Shown here: in pieces, positions 5,614 through 11,418 of the stretch
Numbering within the stretch: the stretch's first letter is position 1
Layout of the letters: the number at the start of each line of letters is the position of its first letter
Source: a virus
Direction: 5' to 3' (one strand)
Length of the DNA: 20,113 nucleotides
IMG/VR virus record: IMGVR_UViG_3300036851_000290
Coordinates: 1 to 20,113 of that record
Translations under genes and position numbers: made by a program
The notes under the pieces: model-generated
Databases searched by the model: none
Told to the model about the DNA's origin: nothing
Seen by the model: only the letters and a program-made list of their open reading frames with translations

Positions 5614-5890
5614 GCGTCTACGACCCGGACTTGATTTCGGCAGAGACAGCCAAAACTCGACGCGGCGCTGCGCGCGATTGGTGATGAGGTCATGCGCGCC
5701 CAAGATCGCTGTGCGCCGTTCAACTCGCCGCACGAAGGCTACGCGGTCATCGCGGAGGAGCTGGACGAGCTTTGGGAAGAAGTGAAAGGCAACCGGGGCC
5801 GCGAGTTGGCCTGCATACGTCGAGGCGAAGCAGACCGCGGCGATGGCCGTGCGGTACATGCTCGAATTGCGGGAGTCAAAACAGCCATGA
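5610..5890 (+). pseudogene. Conserved phage HEGYAV/EELDELW protein with two +1 frame breaks
   Basis: The gene reads in three pieces. ATG 5610 gives MSVYDPDLISAETAK in one frame. After the AAAA run at 5652-5655 the frame moves +1 to LDAALRAIGDEVMRAQ, NSPHEGYAVIAEELDELWEE and VKGNRGRELAC. At 5815 it moves +1 again to YVEAKQTAAMAVRYMLELRE and the stop at 5888-5890. Skipping one base at each point restores a full protein of about 93 residues. It belongs to a conserved phage family marked by NSxHEGYAV, EELDELW and EAxQxAAMAxR, all present. In all three frames read as they stand, the product is broken. Base-call errors, true decay or programmed frameshifting are possible. The restored ends fit perfectly with ATGA overlaps on both sides, which favours a recent or technical change. 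Confidence 0.75.
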
Positions 5891-6277
5891 GCGCGGGTAT
5901 AAGCGTCTCCGCGAGAGTTTACGGCGAAGCTCTTGACCGCATCTCCAAAAGCCGAGTCTCGTCTAGCAGAGGTCGAAGCCGAACGGGACGCACTCGCAAT
6001 GCAGGAGGAAGCGGCGCGCAACTCGTTCGATGAGGCTCGCGGCTACATCACAGCAATCCTCGAAGCCCTCGAAGCCCAGAAAGCCGAGACAGGGAAGCTG
6101 GTTGGAGAGCGGGCAGAACTTCGGGCGGCGCTGCAAGAAGCACGGCCGTACGTTTTCAACCGGGCCCATAGCGGGCGGCGAACAGCGACATGGCGGGAAG
6201 AGACTGCGCGCGATGTTCTGGCTCGCGTGGACGACGCTCTCTCTACGTCTGCTGTTGCTGAGGAGGGGAAGCGGTGA
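5887..6277 (+). pseudogene. Coiled-coil protein with one +1 frame break
   Basis: ATG at 5887 overlaps the previous stop (ATGA) and reads MSAGISVSARVYGEALDRIS. After an AAAA run at 5947-5950 the sensible frame moves +1 and continues AESRLAEVEAERDALAMQEE through a long Glu/Ala/Leu coiled coil (AILEALEAQKAETGKLVGER) to the stop at 6275-6277. Without the shift the reading is Arg/Ser-rich and ends at 6033. An independent TTG start at 5933 would give 114 residues and avoid the break, so the gene may still be expressed. The C-terminal TARDVLARVDDAL resembles the end of the coiled-coil gene at 8944. Such coiled-coil proteins are common in phage accessory regions and have no known function. Confidence 0.6.
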
Positions 6278-6495
6278 GGGTTTATCACGTCAGAACTTCG
6301 GACGGACGGTTGTGGCGCAAGGAAATTGACGGACAGCTTCGGAACGAGTTGAAGTGGGGCTGGATCACTGTCACCGACGATGCCTTCAAGGAAGAGGACA
6401 GGGTGGAGTGGATCGTCCAAACGAGCACGATCACGGCGTATCGGGAGGTGCTGGCCACCGCCCTATCCCCCGCTAACGAAATGGAGAGCAAGTGA
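6274..6495 (+). CDS. Hypothetical protein, 73 aa
   Basis: GTG at 6274 overlaps the upstream stop (GTGA) and has a strong AGGAGGGG tract just upstream (about 6260-6267). The protein (MRVYHVRTSDGRLWRKEIDG, then WGWITVTDDAFKEEDRVEWI) looks like a small beta-rich domain with many Trp residues. The stop overlaps the next GTG (6492-6495). No family is recognised. The good ribosome site supports real expression. Confidence 0.7.
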   Translation: MRVYHVRTSDGRLWRKEIDGQLRNELKWGWITVTDDAFKEEDRVEWIVQTSTITAYREVLATALSPANEMESK

Positions 6496-7145
6496 TTCGC
6501 GCAACCTGGATTCTCTCCACCGGCAACGGTGTCGTCAGAAAACGCCTGTATGAGCGCGGCATCAACTTCATCGGCTACGACCCGCACGACCCCGGAGCGG
6601 CAGAGCACATGAACGCGGTCCGCAAAGAGGGCCGGACGCCGTTCTTCTTCTCCGACCCGCGCTGGTACGGCCTGCACGCGGACGGCTCGGCGTTGAAGTA
6701 CCGCCAGCAGCTCGACTCCGACTGCGCGCGGCTCCTGAAAGCGGGTGAGCCGCTGATGGTGGACTTGGAGCAGGTGTCGATGGAGTACGTGCGCCGCCTC
6801 TTGAACGGTTCGGCGGGAAACCGGGGCTTGGTCGGCTCCAACAACCCCTCAAATTCGACCGGGACGCAGGCGGACAAGCAACTCTGGTACTCGAACGAGC
6901 CCTTTCAGGACGGGACGGTGGTGCCCATCCCCGAACTCGTTGCGGCGGGGGCGCACTGGTTCCCGCAGCTCTACTACGGGCCGATGACCCCGGCGGACTC
7001 TGCGGCGGTCGTGCTCGAGATCGCGCGCTGGGGCTTCCCCGCCGACCGCATCCACCCCTTCTACGACGGCATGTTGATCGCCTCGGACCAGCGCGACGGC
7101 GCCTACTTCACAGCCGAGCGAATCCCCGGAGTGTTTACGGCGTGA
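6492..7145 (+). CDS. 217-aa protein, possibly a TIM-barrel hydrolase-like domain
   Basis: GTG at 6492 overlaps the preceding stop. The protein has features of a single alpha/beta barrel-like domain. GINFIGYDPHDPG is near the N-terminus, LMVDLEQVSMEYVRRL follows a strand, LVGSNNPSN comes next, and then WFPQLYYGPMTPAD and WGFPADRIHPFYDGM. Regularly spaced acidic and aromatic residues at strand ends (YDP, DLEQ, QLYYG, FYDG) recall GH25-type or related glycoside hydrolases. I cannot assign a family or catalytic pair with confidence, and there is no signal peptide. Its neighbours are small unknown genes; a wall- or sugar-directed role is only a guess. Confidence 0.7.
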   Translation: MIRATWILSTGNGVVRKRLYERGINFIGYDPHDPGAAEHMNAVRKEGRTPFFFSDPRWYGLHADGSALKYRQQLDSDCARLLKAGEPLMVDLEQVSMEYVRRLLNGSAGNRGLVGSNNPSNSTGTQADKQLWYSNEPFQDGTVVPIPELVAAGAHWFPQLYYGPMTPADSAAVVLEIARWGFPADRIHPFYDGMLIASDQRDGAYFTAERIPGVFTA

Positions 7146-7180
7146 CCCCCTACACGCAGATTGCAGAGGGGGCGGGGTGA
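7142..7180 (+). CDS. 12-codon coupling mini-ORF
   Basis: GTG at 7142 overlaps the upstream TGA (GTGA) and its TGA at 7178-7180 overlaps the next GTG at 7177 (GTGA). The peptide is VTPYTQIAEGAG. It fills the gap between two genes exactly, like the other mini-ORFs of this region. It also contains the G-rich tract that would serve as ribosome site for the next gene, so it may simply be a spacer. Confidence 0.35.
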   Translation: MTPYTQIAEGAG

Positions 7181-7383
7181 GCGACCTTACACAAGCAACG
7201 AACCGAGAACTGGCCGAGGCGGCGGCAGAAGCGATGTATTACCCCGACCACGACACGGCGCTGGTGTTCGTCATCGAGAGGTTTGTTCTGCCGCCGCAAC
7301 GGGACTCTTACACCGCTGAGGAAATGGCCGACTACATCGAAGCTGCCTTGGGGGCGGCTCAGCGGCGGTCGTGGAGTATCTGA
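7177..7383 (+). CDS. Small acidic protein, last gene of the + strand run
   Basis: GTG at 7177 follows a GGGGGCGG tract and overlaps the mini-ORF stop. The 68-residue product starts MSDLTQATNRELAEAAAEAM and contains HDTALVFVIERFVLPPQRDS and YTAEEMADYIEAALGAAQ. It is acidic and largely helical, and no motif is recognised. Its 3' end overlaps by 25 bases, tail to tail, the last gene of the - strand cassette. It marks the end of the long co-directional chain. Confidence 0.65.
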   Translation: MSDLTQATNRELAEAAAEAMYYPDHDTALVFVIERFVLPPQRDSYTAEEMADYIEAALGAAQRRSWSI

Positions 7384-7532
7384 TGCACGCGCCCGTGGCT
7401 CAGCCCGGCGGCGGCGGCGATGGCTCGGATGGAGTGGCCGGCCTCGTGCGCGCGGCGAATCTCTTGGTTGCGCCGCTGACTCGCCGCACTTGCGGCAGTG
7501 GTCGCGCGGCGCACGCTCGCCAACGAACTCAT
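7359..7532 (-). CDS. Small helix-turn-helix DNA-binding protein
   Basis: On the - strand, ATG at 7532 overlaps the stop of its upstream partner (ATGA, 7532-7529), so the two are translated together. The product has 57 residues: an Ala/Ser-rich N-terminus (MSSLASVRRATTAASAASQR) and then a clear helix-turn-helix, residues about 34-53 (SIRAIAAAAGLSHGRVHQIL), preceded by NQEIRRAHEAGH. Small HTH proteins of this kind usually act as repressors or excision/control factors. It is encoded against all neighbours and next to a promoter with inverted repeats, so it could be the phage's own regulator (inference). It would need to dimerise to bind those repeats. Confidence 0.75.
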   Translation of the reverse strand: MSSLASVRRATTAASAASQRRNQEIRRAHEAGHSIRAIAAAAGLSHGRVHQILHDRR

Positions 7533-7726
7533 TTGGATGCGAGCCGTCGCAGAAGCTGGGCGTCCCGCAGCCACCCCGCCCTGGACTCGGGCGTCCGGCG
7601 CGCGGCTGGCATCAGCTTCGAGTCGTCCCGACGCGCGTTGCGCTCGAGATCATCGGCGAAGCGCAGCATCTCCTCGCGGTCGCCTCGCGCGATCACTCTG
7701 GATGTGGCGGCGCTCCAAACCTCCAT
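7529..7726 (-). CDS. 65-aa basic/acidic protein, first gene of the reverse cassette
   Basis: ATG at 7726 on the - strand lies seven bases after a consensus -10 box, so the transcript probably starts at or next to the start codon and has no leader. A longer reading to 7762 would run through the promoter and is rejected. The product has 65 residues: MEVWSAATSRVIARGDREEM, then LRFADDLERNARRDDSKLMP and a tail with RAGWLRDAQLLRRLASK. It is helical, highly charged and without a known motif. Pairing with an HTH gene could mean a regulator pair or a toxin-antitoxin-like pair, but nothing in the sequence proves either. Confidence 0.7.
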   Translation of the reverse strand: MEVWSAATSRVIARGDREEMLRFADDLERNARRDDSKLMPAARRTPESRAGWLRDAQLLRRLASK

Positions 7727-7733
7727 GCCAACC

Positions 7734-7762
7734 AGTATAGCAGACTGGACAGCCGTTGTCAA
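7734..7762 (-). promoter_or_regulatory. Sigma-70-type promoter for a leaderless reverse transcript
   Basis: On the - strand the sequence holds a perfect -35 box TTGACA (7762-7757), a 17-base spacer, and a -10 box TATACT (7739-7734). The ATG of the first cassette gene follows after seven bases (7726). The start of transcription is therefore expected within a base or two of the ATG. No Shine-Dalgarno lies between. This is the best promoter match I found in the window. Confidence 0.85.
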
Positions 7763-7773
7763 GTCCAGTGGAC
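7746..7773. promoter_or_regulatory. Operator-like inverted repeats over the reverse promoter
   Basis: Three copies of the half-site TGGAC/GTCCA occur within 28 bases. TGGAC at 7746-7750 and GTCCA at 7763-7767 flank the -35 box. GTCCA at 7763-7767 and TGGAC at 7769-7773 make the 11-bp palindrome GTCCAGTGGAC, touching the -35 box on its upstream side. A dimeric repressor bound here would block the promoter and could also touch transcription toward the methyltransferase gene starting at 7790. The binding protein is inferred to be the cassette's HTH protein. Confidence 0.55.
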
Positions 7774-7789
7774 AAGCCGGGGCCGCTGC

Positions 7790-8947
7790 GTGACGGGCGT
7801 CACTCCCCCGAGAGAGCCGTATGTGCAGGATGCGGATTTCACGCTCTACGTAGGCGATGTGCGGGAAGTGCTGGCCGGGTTGCCGGATGAGAGCGTGCAG
7901 TGTGTCGTGACGAGCCCGCCGTACTGGGGCTTGCGCGACTACGGCACCGAGGGACAGCTCGGCCTCGAGCCGACGCCTGAGCTTTACGTCGAGAACATGG
8001 TCGCCGTCTTCCGCGAGGTGCGGCGGGTGCTGCGGCGGGACGGGACCTGCTGGTTGAACATCGGGGACAGTTACGTGGCTCAGCCCTCCGGCTCAAAGAC
8101 GATCGAATCAAAGCTTGCTAAGAGTGGCCTGCACTTCTCAAGGGAGACACTAAATGACGCGCACACAAGGGCAAGACTTGAACAGGCAAATGCAGTTCGT
8201 GGTCAATGGGCTCCACCTCCTGGTCTCCTTCCCAAGAACCTTGTCGGCATCCCCTGGCGTCTCGCCTTCGCCCTGCAAGCAGACGGCTGGTATCTCCGCT
8301 CGGAGATCATCTGGGCGAAGCCGAATCCGATGCCGGAGTCGGTGACGGACCGGCCGACCAAGAGCCATGAGCAGGTGTTTCTGCTGACGCGGAGCAAGTC
8401 GTATTTCTATGACGCCGAGGCGGTGCGGGAGGCGTTCGCGCCCGCGAGCGAGGAGCGCTACCGCTACGCCTTCGGTGGCAAGAAAGCCGAAGATCTCCAC
8501 CGGCAAGATGCGGCCGGACCGGGCGGGAACCGCACTGCCCCGATCGGCAAGCGCACGTTTCCCGGTATGCCGCCCGAGGCCGACCGCGGTCCGGATGGTC
8601 GGCGCGTCACAACCGTTCAGGGCGGCGAAGGATCACTGCAGCACCGCGACGGCGAACGCTGGCCCAACGCCGGCCGCAACCTCCGCTCCGTCTGGGAGCT
8701 CCCCACCGAGCCGTTTCCCGAAGCGCATTTCGCCACCTATCCACAGGCGTTGGTGGAGCGGTGTATCAAGGCGGGGACGAGGCTCGGCGACGTTGTGATG
8801 GACCCCTTCGGCGGGAGTGGAACGACAGCCCTGGTCGCGCGCCGCCTCGGCCGCAAGTCACTTCTCATCGAGCTCAACCCGGACTACGCCGAAATGTCGG
8901 CGCGGCGGTTGTCGCAGTTGTCGTTGCTTGCGGAGCCTGCGGCTTGA
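7790..8947 (+). CDS. Site-specific DNA methyltransferase (amino-methyltransferase, N4-C or N6-A)
   Basis: GTG at 7790 is the likely start; the frame is open further upstream, but that stretch is occupied by the reverse cassette. The 385-residue product has catalytic motif IV early (TSPPYWGLRDYG, residues 41-52) and the AdoMet-binding motif I late (DPFGGSGTTALVARR, 338-352), followed by LLIELNPDYAEMSARRL. This circularly permuted order is that of the beta class. Between them lie KPNPMPESVTDRPTKSHEQV and a variable region (about 215-300) that could recognise the target. SPPYW alone does not separate N4-cytosine from N6-adenine activity. No nuclease partner is present, so it is an orphan enzyme that could shield phage DNA from host restriction or affect regulation. 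Confidence 0.92.
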   Translation: MTGVTPPREPYVQDADFTLYVGDVREVLAGLPDESVQCVVTSPPYWGLRDYGTEGQLGLEPTPELYVENMVAVFREVRRVLRRDGTCWLNIGDSYVAQPSGSKTIESKLAKSGLHFSRETLNDAHTRARLEQANAVRGQWAPPPGLLPKNLVGIPWRLAFALQADGWYLRSEIIWAKPNPMPESVTDRPTKSHEQVFLLTRSKSYFYDAEAVREAFAPASEERYRYAFGGKKAEDLHRQDAAGPGGNRTAPIGKRTFPGMPPEADRGPDGRRVTTVQGGEGSLQHRDGERWPNAGRNLRSVWELPTEPFPEAHFATYPQALVERCIKAGTRLGDVVMDPFGGSGTTALVARRLGRKSLLIELNPDYAEMSARRLSQLSLLAEPAA

Positions 8948-9753
8948 GCGGGGAGAGAGCAGAGGTAGCGGCGCCGCAAGACGTGATCCGCGATTTCATC
9001 AAGCGCGCAGAATCAGCGTTGACGTTGGCGCTCGAATACTCGGACGGCTACCGCGAAGGCGAAGTGCAGCGGCGCGTCAATGAGGCATACGAAGCTGTGG
9101 CTGCCCTTCTAGCCGAGCGACAGGCCCTACAGGAACGAGCAAAGCAGCTTCAGCTCGACAAAGACGCTCTGAGCGGCGCGCGGACGTGGGCCGAGGAAGC
9201 CTTCGACAAGTCGCAGCGTGAGAACGCCGAACTCCGCACTCTCCTCGACGAGATAGGACTTGACCGCGCCGGGCTCGCCGGAACATTGAGCGCCGAAAAG
9301 AAGCTACGGGTGGCTGCCGAGGCACGGGTAGCGGCCCTCGAAGAGGCGTTGTGCGAAATCGTCCGACGCGAGGCCCGGTCTGAATACAGCAGCATCTACG
9401 CCGCGCCTGGAGAGTTTGCTGAGGTGGCCCGTGCTGCTCTTCGAAACAGAAGGAGAGGAAGGGTGAGCGTCGAGCGGGCCAACATCGAAGACGTACTCGC
9501 GGTCATTGCGCCAGGAGAGACTGTTGCTTACGCCGATCTCATTCGTCACATGAAGTCCGCCGCCTATTCAACTGTCGGCGTCGGGTTTGTGCTGAAGGAC
9601 TACGTGTTTCGCACAAGTCGGCGCGGCGAGATCATCTACTGGGAGGAGCCGTACTGGGACGACGAGGTGGAGGGTGGCTGGGCGCCTGGAACTCTCTGGA
9701 TAAAGCGGCGGGCTGTGGCCACAGAAGCGGAAGGGGAGACGGATGAATCTTGA
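8944..9753 (+). CDS. Coiled-coil protein fused in frame to a second small domain
   Basis: TTG at 8944 overlaps the methyltransferase stop (TTGA); GTG at 8983 is an alternative start. The first ~170 residues are a long coiled coil (VNEAYEAVAALLAERQALQE, ALSGARTWAEEAFDKSQREN, AEARVAALEEALCEIVRREA) ending in EFAEVARAALRN, like the end of the coiled-coil gene at 5887. Then an in-frame GTG at 9463 sits right after a strong AAGGAGAGGAAGG tract and begins VSVERANIEDVLAVIAPGET. That 96-residue part has a different character, with YADLIRHMKSAAYSTVGVGF and IIYWEEPYWDDEVEGGW. This could be a true fusion, or two genes sharing a frame because no stop lies between them. No function is recognised. Confidence 0.65.
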   Translation: MSGERAEVAAPQDVIRDFIKRAESALTLALEYSDGYREGEVQRRVNEAYEAVAALLAERQALQERAKQLQLDKDALSGARTWAEEAFDKSQRENAELRTLLDEIGLDRAGLAGTLSAEKKLRVAAEARVAALEEALCEIVRREARSEYSSIYAAPGEFAEVARAALRNRRRGRVSVERANIEDVLAVIAPGETVAYADLIRHMKSAAYSTVGVGFVLKDYVFRTSRRGEIIYWEEPYWDDEVEGGWAPGTLWIKRRAVATEAEGETDES

Positions 9754-9952
9754 TTTCTCGCGCGGGATCACCTACGCCTGCTGTTTTTGCGGCGAGACGT
9801 GCGAGTGGGACTTCCAGGTCTACCTCACCCGCGCCGAAGAGGAGCAGATGTGGCCATGCCACTTTGAGTGCTTCTCGGACGCGATAGTCGAGCAGGCGCG
9901 CGAGTTCAGGGAAGAGTGGGAAGCGGAAGGGGGAGATACCGCGCGTGAGTAG
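9743..9952 (+). CDS. Small zinc-ribbon-like protein
   Basis: ATG at 9743 follows AAGGGGAG and overlaps the end of the previous frame by 11 bases. The 69-residue product starts MNLDFSRGITYACCFCGETC and contains a second Cys/His cluster (MWPCHFECF). The CxxCxxxC plus CHxxC arrangement suggests one bound zinc. Its C-terminal third is an acidic helix (EEWEAEGGDTARE). Small proteins with this FCGE...CHxECF pattern occur in many phage and bacterial genomes; the function is unknown. Confidence 0.7.
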   Translation: MNLDFSRGITYACCFCGETCEWDFQVYLTRAEEEQMWPCHFECFSDAIVEQAREFREEWEAEGGDTARE

Positions 9953-10145
9953 CAAGCGTTTCTTTGCAGGCAGCGACATCGCGGGGCAGCCGTCGGTGAG
10001 ATTTCGCGGCCACCCGGAGCATTGGCAGACCGTCATAACCTGGCCCGGCGCGTATCTCGGTGCGTTCTGGCGAAATTTGCTCGGGCGCTTCTACATGCCG
10101 TGGGGTCCCGAGAAGCGTCGAATTCTAGGTCGGGGCATCGAATGA
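9945..10145 (+). CDS. Hypothetical basic, Trp-rich protein
   Basis: GTG at 9945 has a GGGGGAG tract upstream (about 9929-9935) and overlaps the previous gene by eight bases. The 66-residue product is basic and aromatic (HPEHWQTVITWPGAYLGAFW, then RNLLGRFYMPWGPEKRR). The ITWPGAYLGAFW stretch is moderately hydrophobic and could be an amphipathic membrane-contact segment. The stop overlaps the next ATG (10142-10145). No family is recognised. Confidence 0.6.
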   Translation: MSSKRFFAGSDIAGQPSVRFRGHPEHWQTVITWPGAYLGAFWRNLLGRFYMPWGPEKRRILGRGIE

Positions 10146-10963
10146 GTGAGCGCCGCCAAACCGACCGTGAGCGCGAGGAAGCGACGAAGCTGCTGCTGCG
10201 GTCGCGTTTCGATTGGGTGCCAGTCCCGGCGGCCAAGTACATGCAACTGGCCAAGCGCGGCGAGGCCAAGGAAACCTGGGAAGTTTGCGCCCGCTGCGTC
10301 GGCAAGAAGCGCATTGGAAGCGGCAAGGCCGTCCGGGAGTGCGACCGCTGCGAGGGGGCGGGCCGGATCAAGATCGACCCGTACACGCATGGGGAGAAGT
10401 CGCGGCAGGCGCTCGAGTTCGAGCGGACGACGGGGGTCGAGGAGTCGGTGGCGTTGAAGCGTCGCCGCATCGCGTCTGAACTGCGGAAGCTCGAACTGGC
10501 GGACAAACACCGCAAAGGCGAGATCGACCCGCGCGAGAAAGAGGCATGGGAGGCCGCGAAGGACAGTCTCTACCGCACCGGCTCATTCAGGGAGCTGGAT
10601 ATCGCCCTCACGGTTCTGCATCTTGAGAGCCCCTACGACCGCGCCGCCCTCGAGGTCGTGTACGGGTATGACTCGCCACTCAGAACCGTCGGCCCGGACC
10701 TTCAGAAGCGAGCTGATGCTGCGGTCTCAGACGTGGCGCGGCTGATGCCGGACCCGATCCTAGTGCCCACAGAGTCCACAAAGTCCACAGCGAAAGGCTC
10801 AGGACGGTGGGCGAACGGCGCGGCACAACAGAAACGCGACCGCGAGATTCTGAGACTGCACTTCGAGGACGGGCTGAACGTGGCGCAGATCTCCCGCAGG
10901 TTGGGGATGCCCCGGATGACGGTTAGTGACGTGCTCAAACCAACGAGAGTGCGAGCGGCGTGA
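10142..10963 (+). CDS. Zinc-finger and helix-turn-helix protein, possible late-gene regulator
   Basis: ATG at 10142 overlaps the upstream stop (ATGA). The 273-residue product has a DnaJ-like zinc module near residues 49-75: C49xxC52 (CARCVGKKR) and C67xxC70 (CDRCEGAGR). A long charged helical middle follows (KRRRIASELRKLELADKHRK). The C-terminal helix-turn-helix (about 244-263, NVAQISRRLGMPRMTVSDVL) follows REILRLHFEDGL. It sits just before a 450-bp non-coding region and the packaging genes. That is the place of ArpU/RinA-type late regulators in other phages, so such a role is plausible. The middle segment before the HTH is rich in Thr, Ser and Lys (TESTKSTAKGSG) and looks like a linker. Confidence 0.75.
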   Translation: MSERRQTDREREEATKLLLRSRFDWVPVPAAKYMQLAKRGEAKETWEVCARCVGKKRIGSGKAVRECDRCEGAGRIKIDPYTHGEKSRQALEFERTTGVEESVALKRRRIASELRKLELADKHRKGEIDPREKEAWEAAKDSLYRTGSFRELDIALTVLHLESPYDRAALEVVYGYDSPLRTVGPDLQKRADAAVSDVARLMPDPILVPTESTKSTAKGSGRWANGAAQQKRDREILRLHFEDGLNVAQISRRLGMPRMTVSDVLKPTRVRAA

Positions 10964-10985
10964 CGACAGCGCCGCGACGCGACCC

Positions 10986-11068
10986 AGGAGCGGCGATACC
11001 AAGAACAGGTTGTCTAGCCGATGCTCCTGCTAATGAGTGACGGTAGCGGAACCCTGTTGTCTAACCGA
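10986..11068 (+). repeat. Nested inverted repeats and a repeated GTTGTCTARCCGA box
   Basis: AGGAGC (10986-10991) pairs with GCTCCT (11023-11028), with GGC/GCC (10992-10994, 11017-11019) nested inside. GTTGTCTARCCGA occurs at 11009-11021 and 11056-11068 with one difference. It begins the 450-bp gap between the regulator and the packaging genes. It could be a terminator-like fold, a protein-binding site or part of a packaging site; no T-run follows the hairpin. Confidence 0.45.
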
Positions 11069-11072
11069 CCCC

Positions 11073-11127
11073 TGGCTCACCTACCGAACGGTCGTTAGCT
11101 TGGCTCACCTACCGAACGGTCGTTAGC
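11073..11127 (+). repeat. Two tandem identical 27-bp repeats with a palindromic core
   Basis: The 27 bases at 11073-11099 recur without change at 11101-11127, one base apart. Each unit begins TGGCTCACCTACCG and ends CGGTCGTTAGC. Each contains ACCGAACGGT, an inverted repeat ACCG/CGGT around AA, so the pair looks like two operator sites one 28-bp period (about 2.7 helix turns) apart. The position upstream of the terminase cluster suits a late-promoter operator or a packaging (pac/cos) recognition element. Confidence 0.75.
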
Positions 11128-11388
11128 CTCCGCGCCCGCCCGTGTACTAGAAACAGGCGCACCAAAGGACTCGAAACACCGTAGTAGTCCCCCCTGCTTC
11201 GCATGGTTGAGCCGTTAAAGGCTTTTCATGGGTTACAAGCAATAGAGCAGGGAGCTTGTGACATTCTGAGGGGGTCGGTGCAGTGCCTCCAGGCACTCCC
11301 CTCCCCCTCGCCGGCTTGGAGTCGCGCGGGTCCCTCTCCTGGGGCCCTTCGCCACATGACCGTGTCAACTTCGGGGACTTCAGGCTCC
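11128..11388 (+). other. Non-coding stretch with two further hairpins
   Basis: No convincing gene is seen on either strand. CCCTGCT (11192-11198) can pair with AGCAGGG (11246-11252) around a 47-base loop. That loop itself holds AGCC/GGCT followed by TTTT (about 11210-11226), a weak terminator-like fold. A tight hairpin AGTGCC-TCCA-GGCACT lies at 11282-11297, followed by C-rich rather than T-rich sequence. No clear promoter was found. Together with 10964-11127 this makes a regulatory or packaging region. Confidence 0.45.
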
Positions 11389-11418
11389 GTCATGTCATGG
11401 CAGTAGGGTCATGTCATG
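11389..11418 (+). promoter_or_regulatory. Direct repeats at the start of the RHH gene, candidate operator
   Basis: GTCATGTCATG occurs at 11389-11399 and again at 11408-11418, 19 bases apart. The second copy runs into the ATG at 11416. Ribbon-helix-helix proteins commonly bind tandem short repeats and control their own genes, and the gene that starts here encodes one. Autoregulation is inferred. Confidence 0.45.

Noticed and set aside
7283-7789. N-terminal extension of the methyltransferase over 500 bases
   Set aside because: The extension is Arg/Ser-rich, overlaps a well-supported reverse cassette and its promoter, and lacks methyltransferase features.
11282-11297. Hairpin AGTGCC/GGCACT as an intrinsic terminator
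   Set aside because: It is followed by C-rich, not T-rich, sequence on the + strand.
11363-11368. TTGACA on the - strand as a promoter
   Set aside because: No -10 box lies at 16-18 bases on that strand, and no gene follows.
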